Shown here one piece after another: positions 25,360 through 35,304 of a stretch of 64,000 bases of DNA. Below the pieces are notes generated by a model. The model saw only the letters and a program-made list of their open reading frames with translations, made no database searches and had not been told where the DNA came from. This stretch comes from Pseudomonas koreensis (GTDB taxonomy: Bacteria > Pseudomonadota > Gammaproteobacteria > Pseudomonadales > Pseudomonadaceae): NCBI RefSeq assembly GCF_012986595.1, contig NZ_JAAQYM010000008.1:124001-188000 (forward strand), written 5' to 3'. A program made the position numbers and the translations under genes. Position 1 is the first letter of the stretch, and each line of letters opens with the position of its first letter.

Positions 25360-28300
25360 TCATTCGAGCATCGCTTTCAACTCCTCCAGCGCCACCGGCC
25401 GACTGTGCAGATAACCCTGATACAAATGGCAGCCCAGCCCTTGCAGGAACGCCAGCTGTTCCGGTGTTTCCACGCCTTCGGCAATCACCTCCAGCTCCAG
25501 GCTGCGGGCCATGGCGACGATGGCGCGGATGATCTCGGCGTCGTTGGGGTCGGTGGTGGCATCGCGGATGAACGACTGGTCGATTTTCAGGGTGTCCACC
25601 GGCAGGCGCTTGAGGTAGGTCAGCGATGAATAACCGGTGCCGAAGTCGTCCATGGCGAAGCTCACGCCCAGTTTTTTCAGGCGGCGCATTTTGCTGATGG
25701 TGTCTTCCAGGTTCTGGATGACGATGCCTTCGGTTATCTCCAGTTTCAGCAGCGAGCAGGGCAGGCCGTGGCTGCTCATGCTGTGTTCGATGCGTTCGAC
25801 GAAGTCGTTCTGGCGAAACTGCCGCGGGCTGATGTTCACGCACAGGCTGAAGTTGAGCGGGTCGACCAGTTTCACTGCGATCAATTGTTTGAACGCCTCG
25901 CAGGCCTCGTCGAGAATCCAGGTGCCGACTTCCAGGATCAGGCCGCTGTCTTCCAGGACCTTGATGAATTCGGTGGGCGATTGCGCGCCAAGTTCCGGGT
26001 GATTCCAGCGCACCAGCGCTTCGGCGCCGATGATGCGGTTGTCCCGCGCGTCGACCTGCGGCTGGTAGTGCACGTTGAATTCGCCACGGGACAGCGCCAG
26101 GCGCAGATCAGTCTCCATGCGCAGCCGTTCGCTGGCCGCCTTCTGCATGGCGTTGTGGTACATCTGCGTGGTGTTGCGCCCGGAATCCTTGGCCCGGTAC
26201 AACGCAATGTCGGCGCGCTTGAGCAGGTCGGTCGGGGTCGAGCCGTGGTCGGGAATCAGCGCCACGCCGATGCTCGGCGTCACTTGCAGGCGCTGGCCGT
26301 CGAGGAACATCGGTTCCGACAGCAATTCACGAATGGTGTCAGCCAGCTCCCGCACCTGGGCGCTGACCTCGTTGCGTGTGCCTTCGAGGCCGCTGAGCAG
26401 TACCACGAATTCATCGCCACCCAGGCGCGCAACGGTGTCTTCCATGCGCACGCTGGCTTCGAGCCGCGCGGTGATGATTTTCAGCACCGTGTCGCCGACC
26501 GGGTGACCGAGCGAGTCGTTGATGTGCTTGAAGTGGTCGAGGTCGAGGAACAGCAGTGCGCCGCGCAGGTTGTGGCGTTTGAGCAGGGCGATCTGCTGGC
26601 TCAGGCGATCCATCAGCAAGGCGCGGTTGGGCAGGTTGGTCAGCGGGTCGTGATAGGCCAGGTGGCGAATCTGCGCTTCCGCGTTTTTCAGCAAGCTGAC
26701 GTCCCGGGCCGTCAACAGCAGGCACGCGGTTTCGTTGAGCGTGATCGGTTCGATCGACACTTCCAGGGTCAACAGCTCGCCGCGCTTGTTGCGCCCGAGC
26801 ATTTCCTGATGGTGCACGCGGCCCTTGATCTGCAGTTCGGCGAGCAGCGCCGAGCGTTGTTTTTCTTCGGCCCAGATGCCGATCTGGTACACGGTTTTGC
26901 CCACCACTTCGTCGGCGCGATAGCCGGTAAGGCGGCAGAAACCGTCGTTGACCTCCAGATAGCGCCCGGTGTCGCGCTCGGTGATGGTGATCGCGTCGGG
27001 GCTGGAGTGAAACGCCTTGGCGAATTTTTCTTCACTGGCCTTGAGAGCGGCCTCGGAGCGCTGCTGTTGGGTGATGTCGCGCAGGGTGGTGACGATGCAC
27101 GGCTGGTTGCCGACGCTGATCTGCCGGCTGGAAATCACGCAGGTCAGCGACTGGCCGTCCTTGTGCTGGACGATGATCGCGACATTGCTCAGGCCTTGTT
27201 CGCGGATCACCCGTTCGATGCGTTGCAGGCTTTTTGCCGAAGCGTCCCACAAGCCGATGTCCTCGGCAGTGCGGCCGATCACGTCGGCGGCGCTCCAGCC
27301 GAATGTCTGGGTGAAGCTGTTGTTGATTTCGATGAATTCGCCGCTGTCCTGACGGGTCACGCAGATCGGGTCCGGGCTGACCTGGAACAGCGTGGCGAAT
27401 TTCTCTTCCGAGGCGACCAGACGTTGCTCGCGCTCGACCTGATCGGTGATATCCAGCAACGTCCCGGCCATGCGCAGCGGCGCGCCGTTTTCGTCGCGAT
27501 AGAGACGGGCGCGGCTTTCCAGATAACGCGAGCTGCCGTCCGGCAATTGCACGCGGTAAGTCAGCTGATAATTGCCCGCCGGGCCTTCACGCAGGCTGCG
27601 GTAGGCGTCGCGCATGCTGTCGCGCTCTTCGCCGGGTACGCCTTCGAAAAACTCTTCAAACGACTCGTGAAACGGGATCGGTTCCAGCCCGTGCAATTGC
27701 GCGGCCCGCGCCGAGCCGTACAGCATGCCGCTGGGGATGTGCCAGTCCCAAGTGCCGAGTTGCGCCGAGTCCAGTGCCAGATCGAGGCGTTCCTGGCTGT
27801 CTTTCAAGGCGTGTTCGGCGGCTTTGCGTTCAGTGGTGTCGAGAAAGGTGCTAAGCAGGTACGGCTGGCCTTCGAGTTCGACCTTCTGTGCACTGAGGAT
27901 GCCGTCATGAATCTGCCCGTTGCTGGCGCGAAACTGCACTTCCATGCTGATCAGTTCGCCTTTGGCCTTGGTCTTTTTCACCAGCTCGGTCCGTTGTTCC
28001 GGGTACACCCATAGGCCCAGTTCCAGCGTGGTACGACCGATGGCGTCTTGGACCGGCCAGCCGAACAGGCTTTCGAAATACTGGTTGGCTTCGGTGATCA
28101 GGCCGTCTTCCTGGCGCGTCAGCAGCACCATGTTCGGACACAGGTGAAAGAGTGTGGCGAAACGTTTCTCCGAGCTGCTCAGAGCCTGTTCGCGCTGGCG
28201 CTGGTGGGTGATTTCGCGAATCACCCCGATCATTCGGGGGCGGCCGTCTTTATCCGGCAGCAGGCTGCCGCTGATCTCCAGCCAGTGCAGGCTGCCGTCG

Positions 28301-28638
28301 GGCCAGCGGATGCGGTGGTGCATCGCCTGTTCCAGCGGTGCGCCGGCGATCACGGCATGAAAGGCCCGCACGGTTTTTGCCCGGTCTTCGGGCGGCAGCA
28401 GGTCAAGGTATTCCAGGTCCTGCGGCAGCGGTTGCCGTGGATCGAAGCCGAACAGCGCCTGGGTGCCCCGCGACCAACTGATCTGCCCGCGCTCGATGTC
28501 CCAATACCAGGCGCCGAGCCGGGCGCCGTTGAGCGCGGCGAGCAATTGCGGCGCACTCTCCCAGCTCTGCTCGGAACGTCGCGGATCAATGGCCTGAATA
28601 CGCGGCATCGGCGGAATTCGGTCAACAGATTTCGGCAT
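25360..28638 (-). CDS. Multi-PAS GGDEF-EAL c-di-GMP signalling protein
   Basis: A 1092-residue cytoplasmic protein with no membrane segment. Five PAS-like units can be read: about residues 28-150 (GARLGAWYWDIERGQ), 155-275 (FATLFHLCPNMVLL), 280-400 (LDLALDSAQLGTWDW), 408-525 (FATLFQVSPDPICV) and 530-650 (FAKAFHSSPDAITI), several followed by a PAC-type end. The GGDEF domain has the intact motif LGGDEF at about 740, and the EAL domain has GAEALVRW (about 871), LEITEGIV, MDDFGTGYSSL and EVIAEGVETPEQ. Both activities are therefore possible; in such tandem proteins one often dominates. PAS units may sense redox, haem or small ligands. A second start is possible at 28608. Single gene. Confidence 0.9.
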   Translation of the reverse strand: MPKSVDRIPPMPRIQAIDPRRSEQSWESAPQLLAALNGARLGAWYWDIERGQISWSRGTQALFGFDPRQPLPQDLEYLDLLPPEDRAKTVRAFHAVIAGAPLEQAMHHRIRWPDGSLHWLEISGSLLPDKDGRPRMIGVIREITHQRQREQALSSSEKRFATLFHLCPNMVLLTRQEDGLITEANQYFESLFGWPVQDAIGRTTLELGLWVYPEQRTELVKKTKAKGELISMEVQFRASNGQIHDGILSAQKVELEGQPYLLSTFLDTTERKAAEHALKDSQERLDLALDSAQLGTWDWHIPSGMLYGSARAAQLHGLEPIPFHESFEEFFEGVPGEERDSMRDAYRSLREGPAGNYQLTYRVQLPDGSSRYLESRARLYRDENGAPLRMAGTLLDITDQVEREQRLVASEEKFATLFQVSPDPICVTRQDSGEFIEINNSFTQTFGWSAADVIGRTAEDIGLWDASAKSLQRIERVIREQGLSNVAIIVQHKDGQSLTCVISSRQISVGNQPCIVTTLRDITQQQRSEAALKASEEKFAKAFHSSPDAITITERDTGRYLEVNDGFCRLTGYRADEVVGKTVYQIGIWAEEKQRSALLAELQIKGRVHHQEMLGRNKRGELLTLEVSIEPITLNETACLLLTARDVSLLKNAEAQIRHLAYHDPLTNLPNRALLMDRLSQQIALLKRHNLRGALLFLDLDHFKHINDSLGHPVGDTVLKIITARLEASVRMEDTVARLGGDEFVVLLSGLEGTRNEVSAQVRELADTIRELLSEPMFLDGQRLQVTPSIGVALIPDHGSTPTDLLKRADIALYRAKDSGRNTTQMYHNAMQKAASERLRMETDLRLALSRGEFNVHYQPQVDARDNRIIGAEALVRWNHPELGAQSPTEFIKVLEDSGLILEVGTWILDEACEAFKQLIAVKLVDPLNFSLCVNISPRQFRQNDFVERIEHSMSSHGLPCSLLKLEITEGIVIQNLEDTISKMRRLKKLGVSFAMDDFGTGYSSLTYLKRLPVDTLKIDQSFIRDATTDPNDAEIIRAIVAMARSLELEVIAEGVETPEQLAFLQGLGCHLYQGYLHSRPVALEELKAMLE

Positions 28639-28706
28639 TGTTAACGGGCCTTGAGCTGGTGGTGGCGTTAGGCGCAGGGGCAGCGGCTCTATAGGAGTAG
28701 CACAAG

Positions 28707-29597
28707 TTAGCCTGGAGTCCCTGGCAGATCGATTTGTGCATCCAGCAAGGCCATGAAAGCCCTTGCCGCATTCGACAGCGTCCGTTCGGTGTGCACGATA
28801 TAGCCTAGCTGGCGACTGAGCTGTATGCCCGGCAAAGGTATGCGCGCGACCTGTTCATCGAGCATGGTGCGCGGCAGAACACTCCAGGCCAGACCGATAG
28901 AGACCATCATCTTGATGGTTTCCAGGTAGTTGGTGCTCATGGCGATGTTCGGCGTCAGCCCCTGGGCTTCGAACAGGCGTTGGACAATATGATGGGTGAA
29001 GGTGTTGCCGCCGGGGAAAACCGCCGGATGACCGGCAATGTCCGCCAGGCTCACCGCGCCATTGCTGATCAATGAATGCTCCGGCGCCACCACAAAGTCC
29101 AGCGGGTCGTCCCACACCGGCGTGGCTTTGACCAGGGAGTGCGGCTCCGGCGCCAGGGTGATCACCGCCAGTTCGGCGCGGCCATGAAGTATTTCCTCGT
29201 AGGCCACTTCCGAATCAAGGAACTGAATGTCCAGCGCCACCTGTGGGTAGCGGCGGGTGAACTCCCTTAATAACGGTGGCAAGCGGTGCAGGCCGATGTG
29301 GTGACTGGTCGCCAGGGTCAGGCGACCACTGACCTCGCCGGTGAGGTTGGTCAGGGCGCGGCGGGTGTCGTCCAGCACGTTGAGGATCTGATAGGCCCGG
29401 GGCAGCAGGGCGCGCCCGGCCTCGGTCAGGCCGACTTCACGGCCGAGTCGATCGAACAGCCGCACCTTCAACTGTTGCTCCAGCCCGGCGATGCGTTTGC
29501 TGATCGCCGGCTGCGTCAAATGCAGGCGTTCTCCGGCGCCGGAGAAGCTGCCGGTCTCGGCAATGGCGATAAAAGCATTGAGGTTGGCCAGGTCCAT
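28707..29597 (-). CDS. LysR-family regulator divergent from leuC
   Basis: A 296-residue LysR protein. The N-terminal helix-turn-helix reads LNAFIAIAETGSFSGAGERLHLTQPAISKRIAGLEQQL; residues 90-290 are the two-lobed effector domain, with the usual HHIGLHRLPPLL and ELAVITLAPEPH. It is divergently transcribed from leuC with 141 bases between the starts, the normal arrangement for a LysR activator and its target, so leuCD control by a leucine-pathway intermediate is plausible. The AT-rich interval (AAAAAATATGAATTTGAGTTATTTAA) would hold the shared sites. The ligand is unknown. Confidence 0.9.
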   Translation of the reverse strand: MDLANLNAFIAIAETGSFSGAGERLHLTQPAISKRIAGLEQQLKVRLFDRLGREVGLTEAGRALLPRAYQILNVLDDTRRALTNLTGEVSGRLTLATSHHIGLHRLPPLLREFTRRYPQVALDIQFLDSEVAYEEILHGRAELAVITLAPEPHSLVKATPVWDDPLDFVVAPEHSLISNGAVSLADIAGHPAVFPGGNTFTHHIVQRLFEAQGLTPNIAMSTNYLETIKMMVSIGLAWSVLPRTMLDEQVARIPLPGIQLSRQLGYIVHTERTLSNAARAFMALLDAQIDLPGTPG

Positions 29598-29738
29598 GAG
29601 TCGTATTCCAGTTGGTTATCCAAAGCATAAAAAATATGAATTTGAGTTATTTAATCTAACCCCATAGGATCGGCCTCACAAGCCAAAGGGTTATTGATAA
29701 GCCCAGGGCATAGAAACAAGCTGATGAGGAACCGTCTG

Positions 29739-31157
29739 ATGGCCGGCAAAACGCTCTACGACAAGCTCTGGGATTCGCATTTGGTCAAGCAGCGCGACGA
29801 TGGCTCGGCGCTGATCTATATCGATCGTCACATCATCCACGAAGTGACCTCGCCGCAAGCCTTCGAAGGCCTGCGTCTGGCCGGGCGCAAGCCTTGGCGC
29901 ATCGATGCCAACATCGCGACCCCGGACCACAACGTACCGACGACCCCGGAGCGCAAGGGTGGCATCACCGCCATTGCCGACCAGGTCTCGCGTTTGCAGG
30001 TGCAGACCCTCGATGACAACTGTGATGAATACGGCATCGTCGAGTTCAAGATGAATGACATCCGCCAGGGCATCGTCCACGTGATCAGTCCGGAGCAGGG
30101 CGCGACCTTGCCGGGCATGACCGTGGTCTGCGGCGACTCGCACACTTCGACCCACGGCGCTTTCGGTGCCTTGGCGCACGGGATCGGCACCTCCGAGGTC
30201 GAGCACGTGCTCGCCACCCAGTGCCTGGTCGCCAAGAAAATGAAGAACATGCTGGTGCGCGTCGAAGGCCAGTTGCCGTTCGGCGTCACCGCCAAGGACA
30301 TCGTTCTCGCGGTAATCGGCAAGATCGGCACCGCCGGCGGTAACGGCCATGCCATCGAATTCGCCGGCAGCGCGATCCGCGATCTGTCGGTCGAAGGCCG
30401 CATGACTATCTGCAACATGTCCATCGAAGCCGGCGCCCGCGTGGGTCTGGTAGCAGCGGATGAAAAGACCGTCGAGTACGTCAAGGGCCGTCCGTTCGCG
30501 CCGAAAGGCGCGCAGTGGGATCAAGCGGTTGAAGCCTGGAAAGACCTGGTCTCCGACGCTGATGCCGAGTTCGACACCGTGGTTGAACTGGACGCCGCGC
30601 AGATCAAGCCGCAAGTCAGCTGGGGCACTTCGCCCGAGATGGTGTTGGCGGTTGACCAGAACGTGCCGGACCCGGCCAAGGAAATGGACTTGGTCAAGCG
30701 TGACTCGATCGTCCGCGCCCTGAAATACATGGGGTTGACCGCCAATCAGGCGATCACAGACATCCAGCTCGACCGCGTGTTCATCGGCTCCTGCACCAAC
30801 TCGCGCATCGAAGACTTGCGCGCCGCCGCCGTGATCGCCAAGGGCCGCAAAGTGGCCTCGACCATCAAGCAGGCGATCGTGGTGCCGGGCTCGGGCCTGG
30901 TCAAAGCTCAGGCCGAGGCTGAAGGTCTGGACAAGATTTTCCTCGAAGCCGGTTTCGAGTGGCGCGAGCCAGGTTGCTCGATGTGCCTGGCGATGAACCC
31001 GGACCGTTTGGAGTCCGGCGAGCATTGCGCCTCGACCTCCAACCGCAACTTCGAAGGCCGTCAGGGTGCCGGTGGTCGTACCCACCTCGTGAGTCCGGCC
31101 ATGGCCGCTGCAGCGGCGGTGAACGGTCGTTTCATCGACGTTCGTGAATTGATCTGA
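29739..31157 (+). CDS. leuC: 3-isopropylmalate dehydratase, large subunit
   Basis: A 472-residue aconitase-family protein. The three [4Fe-4S] cysteines are in FIGSCTNSRIEDLR and EPGCSMCLAMNPD, and CGDSHTSTHGAFG marks the substrate site. With LeuD it isomerises 2- to 3-isopropylmalate in leucine synthesis. The ATG at 29739 follows GAGGA and gives MAGKTLYDKLWDSHLV; the earlier open frame from 29694 is not conserved. leuD follows after 13 bases. Confidence 0.97.
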   Translation: MAGKTLYDKLWDSHLVKQRDDGSALIYIDRHIIHEVTSPQAFEGLRLAGRKPWRIDANIATPDHNVPTTPERKGGITAIADQVSRLQVQTLDDNCDEYGIVEFKMNDIRQGIVHVISPEQGATLPGMTVVCGDSHTSTHGAFGALAHGIGTSEVEHVLATQCLVAKKMKNMLVRVEGQLPFGVTAKDIVLAVIGKIGTAGGNGHAIEFAGSAIRDLSVEGRMTICNMSIEAGARVGLVAADEKTVEYVKGRPFAPKGAQWDQAVEAWKDLVSDADAEFDTVVELDAAQIKPQVSWGTSPEMVLAVDQNVPDPAKEMDLVKRDSIVRALKYMGLTANQAITDIQLDRVFIGSCTNSRIEDLRAAAVIAKGRKVASTIKQAIVVPGSGLVKAQAEAEGLDKIFLEAGFEWREPGCSMCLAMNPDRLESGEHCASTSNRNFEGRQGAGGRTHLVSPAMAAAAAVNGRFIDVRELI

Positions 31158-31170
31158 AGGAGAGCGCAGC

Positions 31171-31815
31171 ATGAAAGCTTTTACCCAGCACACTGGTCTT
31201 GTCGCGCCTCTGGATCGTGCCAACGTCGACACTGACCAGATCATCCCGAAGCAGTTCTTGAAGTCGATCAAACGCACCGGTTTCGGTCCGAACCTGTTTG
31301 ACGAGTGGCGTTACCTGGATGTCGGCCAGCCGTATCAGGACAACTCCAAGCGTCCGCTGAACAAGGATTTCGTGCTCAACGCCGAGCGTTACCAAGGCGC
31401 CAGCGTGTTGCTGGCCCGGGAGAACTTCGGTTGCGGCTCCAGCCGTGAACACGCGCCGTGGGCGCTGGAAGAATACGGTTTCCGCAGCATCATCGCGCCG
31501 AGCTACGCCGACATTTTCTTCAACAACAGCTTCAAGAACGGCTTGTTGCCGATCATCTTGAGCGACGCGGAAGTCGATGAACTGTTCAAGCAGGTCGAGG
31601 CCGAGCCGGGCTATCAATTGCAGATCGATCTGCAGACGCAGACCGTGACCCGTCCGGATGGCAAGGTTTACAACTTCGAGATTGACGCGTTTCGCAAGCA
31701 TTGCTTGTTGAACGGTCTGGACGATATCGGTTTGACCTTGCAGGACGGTGATGCGATTGCCGCGTTTGAGGCCAAGCATCGGGTGAGCCAGCCTTGGTTG
31801 TTCCGCGACGCATAA
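31171..31815 (+). CDS. leuD: 3-isopropylmalate dehydratase, small subunit
   Basis: A 214-residue swivelling subunit. MKAFTQHTGLVAPLDRANVDTDQIIPKQFLK and RENFGCGSSREHAPWAL are family hallmarks. It completes the LeuC active site. GGAGAGCGCAGC precedes the ATG, 13 bases after leuC. The cluster is then interrupted by a REP doublet and a methyltransferase gene before leuB, so leuB may be transcribed separately. Confidence 0.97.
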   Translation: MKAFTQHTGLVAPLDRANVDTDQIIPKQFLKSIKRTGFGPNLFDEWRYLDVGQPYQDNSKRPLNKDFVLNAERYQGASVLLARENFGCGSSREHAPWALEEYGFRSIIAPSYADIFFNNSFKNGLLPIILSDAEVDELFKQVEAEPGYQLQIDLQTQTVTRPDGKVYNFEIDAFRKHCLLNGLDDIGLTLQDGDAIAAFEAKHRVSQPWLFRDA

Positions 31816-31847
31816 TTGATTCGAGATTGATGTAGTCAGGGCCGGCC

Positions 31848-31915
31848 CCTTCGCGAGCAGGCTCGCTCCCACACTTGAAATGCATTCCCCTGTGGGAGCG
31901 AGCCTGCTCGCGAAG
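31848..31915. repeat. REP doublet (GTGGGAGCGAGCCTGCTCGCGA type)
   Basis: Arms 31848-31873 and 31889-31915, inverted, with a short 15-base spacer; the tightest doublet in the window. It lies between leuD and the methyltransferase gene, only 37 bases before the latter's start. Confidence 0.9.
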
Positions 31916-31951
31916 ACGGCCGCTCAAACAACACAAATGCAGGATGTGACC

Positions 31952-32719
31952 ATGACCAGCACTGCCCAACACACTCAGGTCGTACAGAAGCAATTCGGTG
32001 AACAGGCCGCCGCCTACCTTAGCAGCGCCGTTCACGCTCAAGGCACCGAATTTGCGCTGCTACAGGCTGAGCTGGCCGGGCAGGGCGAGGCGCGGGTGCT
32101 GGACTTGGGTTGCGGCGCCGGACATGTGAGTTTTCATGTGGCGCCACTGGTAAAAGAAGTGGTGGCCTACGACCTGTCGCAGCAGATGCTTGACGTGGTT
32201 GCCGCCGCGGCCGTGGATCGCGGGTTTGCCAACATTGCCACGGTCAACGGTGCCGCCGAGCGTCTGCCGTTTGCCGATGGCGAGTTCGACTTCGTGTTCA
32301 GCCGCTATTCGGCGCACCATTGGAGCGACCTTGGCGTAGCCCTGCGCGAGGTGCGCCGGGTGCTGAAACCGGGTGGCGTGGCGGCGTTCGTCGATGTGTT
32401 GTCACCGGGCAGCCCGTTGTTCGACACTTACCTGCAAAGCGTCGAAGTGCTGCGCGACACCAGCCACGTGCGCGATTATTCCGCCGGCGAGTGGTTGCGT
32501 CAGGTCAGCGAGGCCGGTTTGCACACGCGCAGCACCACGCGGCAGCGCCTGCGTCTGGAGTACAGCAGTTGGGTCGAGCGCATGCGCACACCCGAAGTGA
32601 TGCGCGCGGCGATCCGCCAGTTGCAGCAGTCGATGGGCAACGAAGTGCGCGAATATTTTGAGATTGATGCCGACGGCTCGTTCAGTACAGATGTGATCGT
32701 ACTGATGGCCGAACGCTAA
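31952..32719 (+). CDS. Class I SAM-dependent methyltransferase
   Basis: A 255-residue methyltransferase with the SAM-binding motif I VLDLGCGAGHVSFHVA at about residue 45, then YDLSQQML (motif post I), FADGEFDFVFSRYSAHHW (motif II) and VLKPGGVAAFVDV (motif III). This pattern is that of UbiE/COQ5-like small-molecule methyltransferases. The substrate is not evident. AGGATG precedes the ATG at 31952; earlier ATGs at 31880 and 31937 would translate through the REP repeat. Its place between leuD and leuB is conserved in Pseudomonas, but no leucine role is known. Confidence 0.88.
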   Translation: MTSTAQHTQVVQKQFGEQAAAYLSSAVHAQGTEFALLQAELAGQGEARVLDLGCGAGHVSFHVAPLVKEVVAYDLSQQMLDVVAAAAVDRGFANIATVNGAAERLPFADGEFDFVFSRYSAHHWSDLGVALREVRRVLKPGGVAAFVDVLSPGSPLFDTYLQSVEVLRDTSHVRDYSAGEWLRQVSEAGLHTRSTTRQRLRLEYSSWVERMRTPEVMRAAIRQLQQSMGNEVREYFEIDADGSFSTDVIVLMAER

Positions 32720-32773
32720 GCATTTTTCCCGGCGCGCCACCCGTGGCGCACCGACTGAAGACACGAGGAAAGC

Positions 32774-33856
<1,083 letters not shown>

Positions 33857-33862
33857 TCTCTC

Positions 33863-33904
33863 GGGCCCGCTGCGAAATTCAATACAAAGCAGCGGCCCAC
33901 TTTT
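33863..33904 (+). terminator. Possible weak terminator or attenuator between leuB and asd
   Basis: GGGCCCGCTGC pairs with GCAGCGGCCC (one bulged base) across about 15 bases and is followed by ACTTTT. The T tract is short, so read-through into asd is likely. Confidence 0.5.
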
Positions 33905-33922
33905 CAAGAAGGTGTAGTTGCG

Positions 33923-35035
33923 ATGAAACGTGTAGGTCTGATCGGTTGGCGCGGCATGGTCGGTTCCGTGCTCATGCAGCGGATGCTGGAAGAGCAGGAT
34001 TTCGATCTTATCGAGCCGGTGTTTTTCACCACTTCCAATGTCGGTGGCCAAGGCCCGTCCGTGGGCAAGGACATTGCTCCGCTCAAGGACGCTTACAGCA
34101 TTGAAGAGCTGAAAACCCTCGACGTGATCCTGACCTGCCAGGGCGGCGACTACACCAGCGAAGTGTTCCCGAAGCTGCGCGAAGCCGGCTGGCAGGGTTA
34201 CTGGATCGACGCGGCCTCGAGCCTGCGGATGAACGATGACGCGGTGATCATTCTCGATCCGGTCAACCGCAAGGTTATCGACCAGCAACTGGACGCGGGC
34301 ACCAAGAACTACATCGGCGGCAACTGCACCGTCAGCCTGATGCTGATGGGTCTGGGCGGTCTGTTCGAGGCCGGTCTGGTCGAGTGGATGAGCGCCATGA
34401 CCTATCAGGCGGCCTCCGGTGCCGGCGCGCAGAACATGCGTGAACTGATCAAGCAGATGGGCGCCACCCACGCTGCGGTGGCCGATCAACTGGCCGATCC
34501 GGCCAGCGCGATCCTCGACATCGACCGTCGTGTCGCAGAAGCCATGCGCAGTGACGCGTACCCGACCGAGAACTTCGGCGTACCGCTGGCCGGCAGCCTG
34601 ATCCCGTGGATCGACAAGGAACTGCCGAACGGCCAGAGCCGCGAAGAGTGGAAGGCCCAGGCCGAGACCAACAAGATCCTCGGCCGCTTCAAGAGCCCGA
34701 TCCCGGTCGACGGCATCTGCGTGCGCATCGGCGCCATGCGTTGCCACAGCCAGGCGCTGACCATCAAGCTGAACAAAGACGTGCCGATCGCTGATATCGA
34801 AGGGTTGATCAGCCAGCACAACCCATGGGTCAAACTGGTGCCGAACAACCGCGACATCAGCATGCAGGAGCTGAGCCCGACCAAGGTCACCGGCACCCTG
34901 AATGTCCCGGTGGGTCGTCTGCGCAAGCTGAACATGGGTTCGCAATTCGTCGGTGCCTTCACCGTCGGCGACCAACTGCTGTGGGGCGCGGCCGAACCGC
35001 TGCGTCGCATGCTGCGGATCCTGCTGGAGCGTTGA
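33923..35035 (+). CDS. asd: Aspartate-semialdehyde dehydrogenase
   Basis: A 370-residue enzyme. VGLIGWRGMVGSVLMQRM is the NADP-binding loop and the catalytic Cys lies in YIGGNCTVSLM at about residue 135; QAASGAGAQNMREL and RIGAMRCHSQALTIKL (with the active-site His) complete the site. It reduces aspartyl phosphate to the semialdehyde for lysine, threonine and methionine synthesis. GAAGGTGTAGTTGCG precedes the ATG. A terminator and REP separate it from the inactive-looking paralogue downstream. Confidence 0.97.
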   Translation: MKRVGLIGWRGMVGSVLMQRMLEEQDFDLIEPVFFTTSNVGGQGPSVGKDIAPLKDAYSIEELKTLDVILTCQGGDYTSEVFPKLREAGWQGYWIDAASSLRMNDDAVIILDPVNRKVIDQQLDAGTKNYIGGNCTVSLMLMGLGGLFEAGLVEWMSAMTYQAASGAGAQNMRELIKQMGATHAAVADQLADPASAILDIDRRVAEAMRSDAYPTENFGVPLAGSLIPWIDKELPNGQSREEWKAQAETNKILGRFKSPIPVDGICVRIGAMRCHSQALTIKLNKDVPIADIEGLISQHNPWVKLVPNNRDISMQELSPTKVTGTLNVPVGRLRKLNMGSQFVGAFTVGDQLLWGAAEPLRRMLRILLER

Positions 35036-35053
35036 TCGCTTGAGTTGTGAAAG

Positions 35054-35086
35054 AACCCGTGCCTTGAAGGAGGTGCGGGTTTTTTA
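35054..35086 (+). terminator. Terminator of asd
   Basis: AACCCGTGCCT pairs with AGGTGCGGGTT (a G-T and a bulge allowed) around TGAAGG and runs into TTTTTT. Confidence 0.85.
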
Positions 35087-35119
35087 TGTCTGAAATTTTT
35101 GGTTGTCTGGTCTGGCCTC

Positions 35120-35208
35120 ATCGCGAGCAGGCTCACTCCTACAATGATCGGTATGAGGCAAATTTTTGTGTGCAACCCCACCCCTGTAGGAGTGAGCCTG
35201 CTCGCGAT
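35120..35208. repeat. Variant REP doublet
   Basis: Arms TCGCGAGCAGGCTCACTCCTACA (35121-35143) and its reverse complement (35185-35207). The core GTAGGAGTGAGCCTGCTCGCGA is intermediate between the two main REP families. Confidence 0.88.
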
Positions 35209-35304
35209 CAGCCGGTACAGGCATCGCAAATCCCCGGCAGAAATTGCCTGTGCGGCAGTCACCCGGTAAAGTGCCGCTCCCCCCGTTTCGCCAGAGGTAG
35301 AACC

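Noticed and set aside
25768..28014. 748-codon plus-strand frame opposite the PAS-GGDEF-EAL gene
   Set aside because: Antisense shadow of a gene with intact LGGDEF and EAL motifs.
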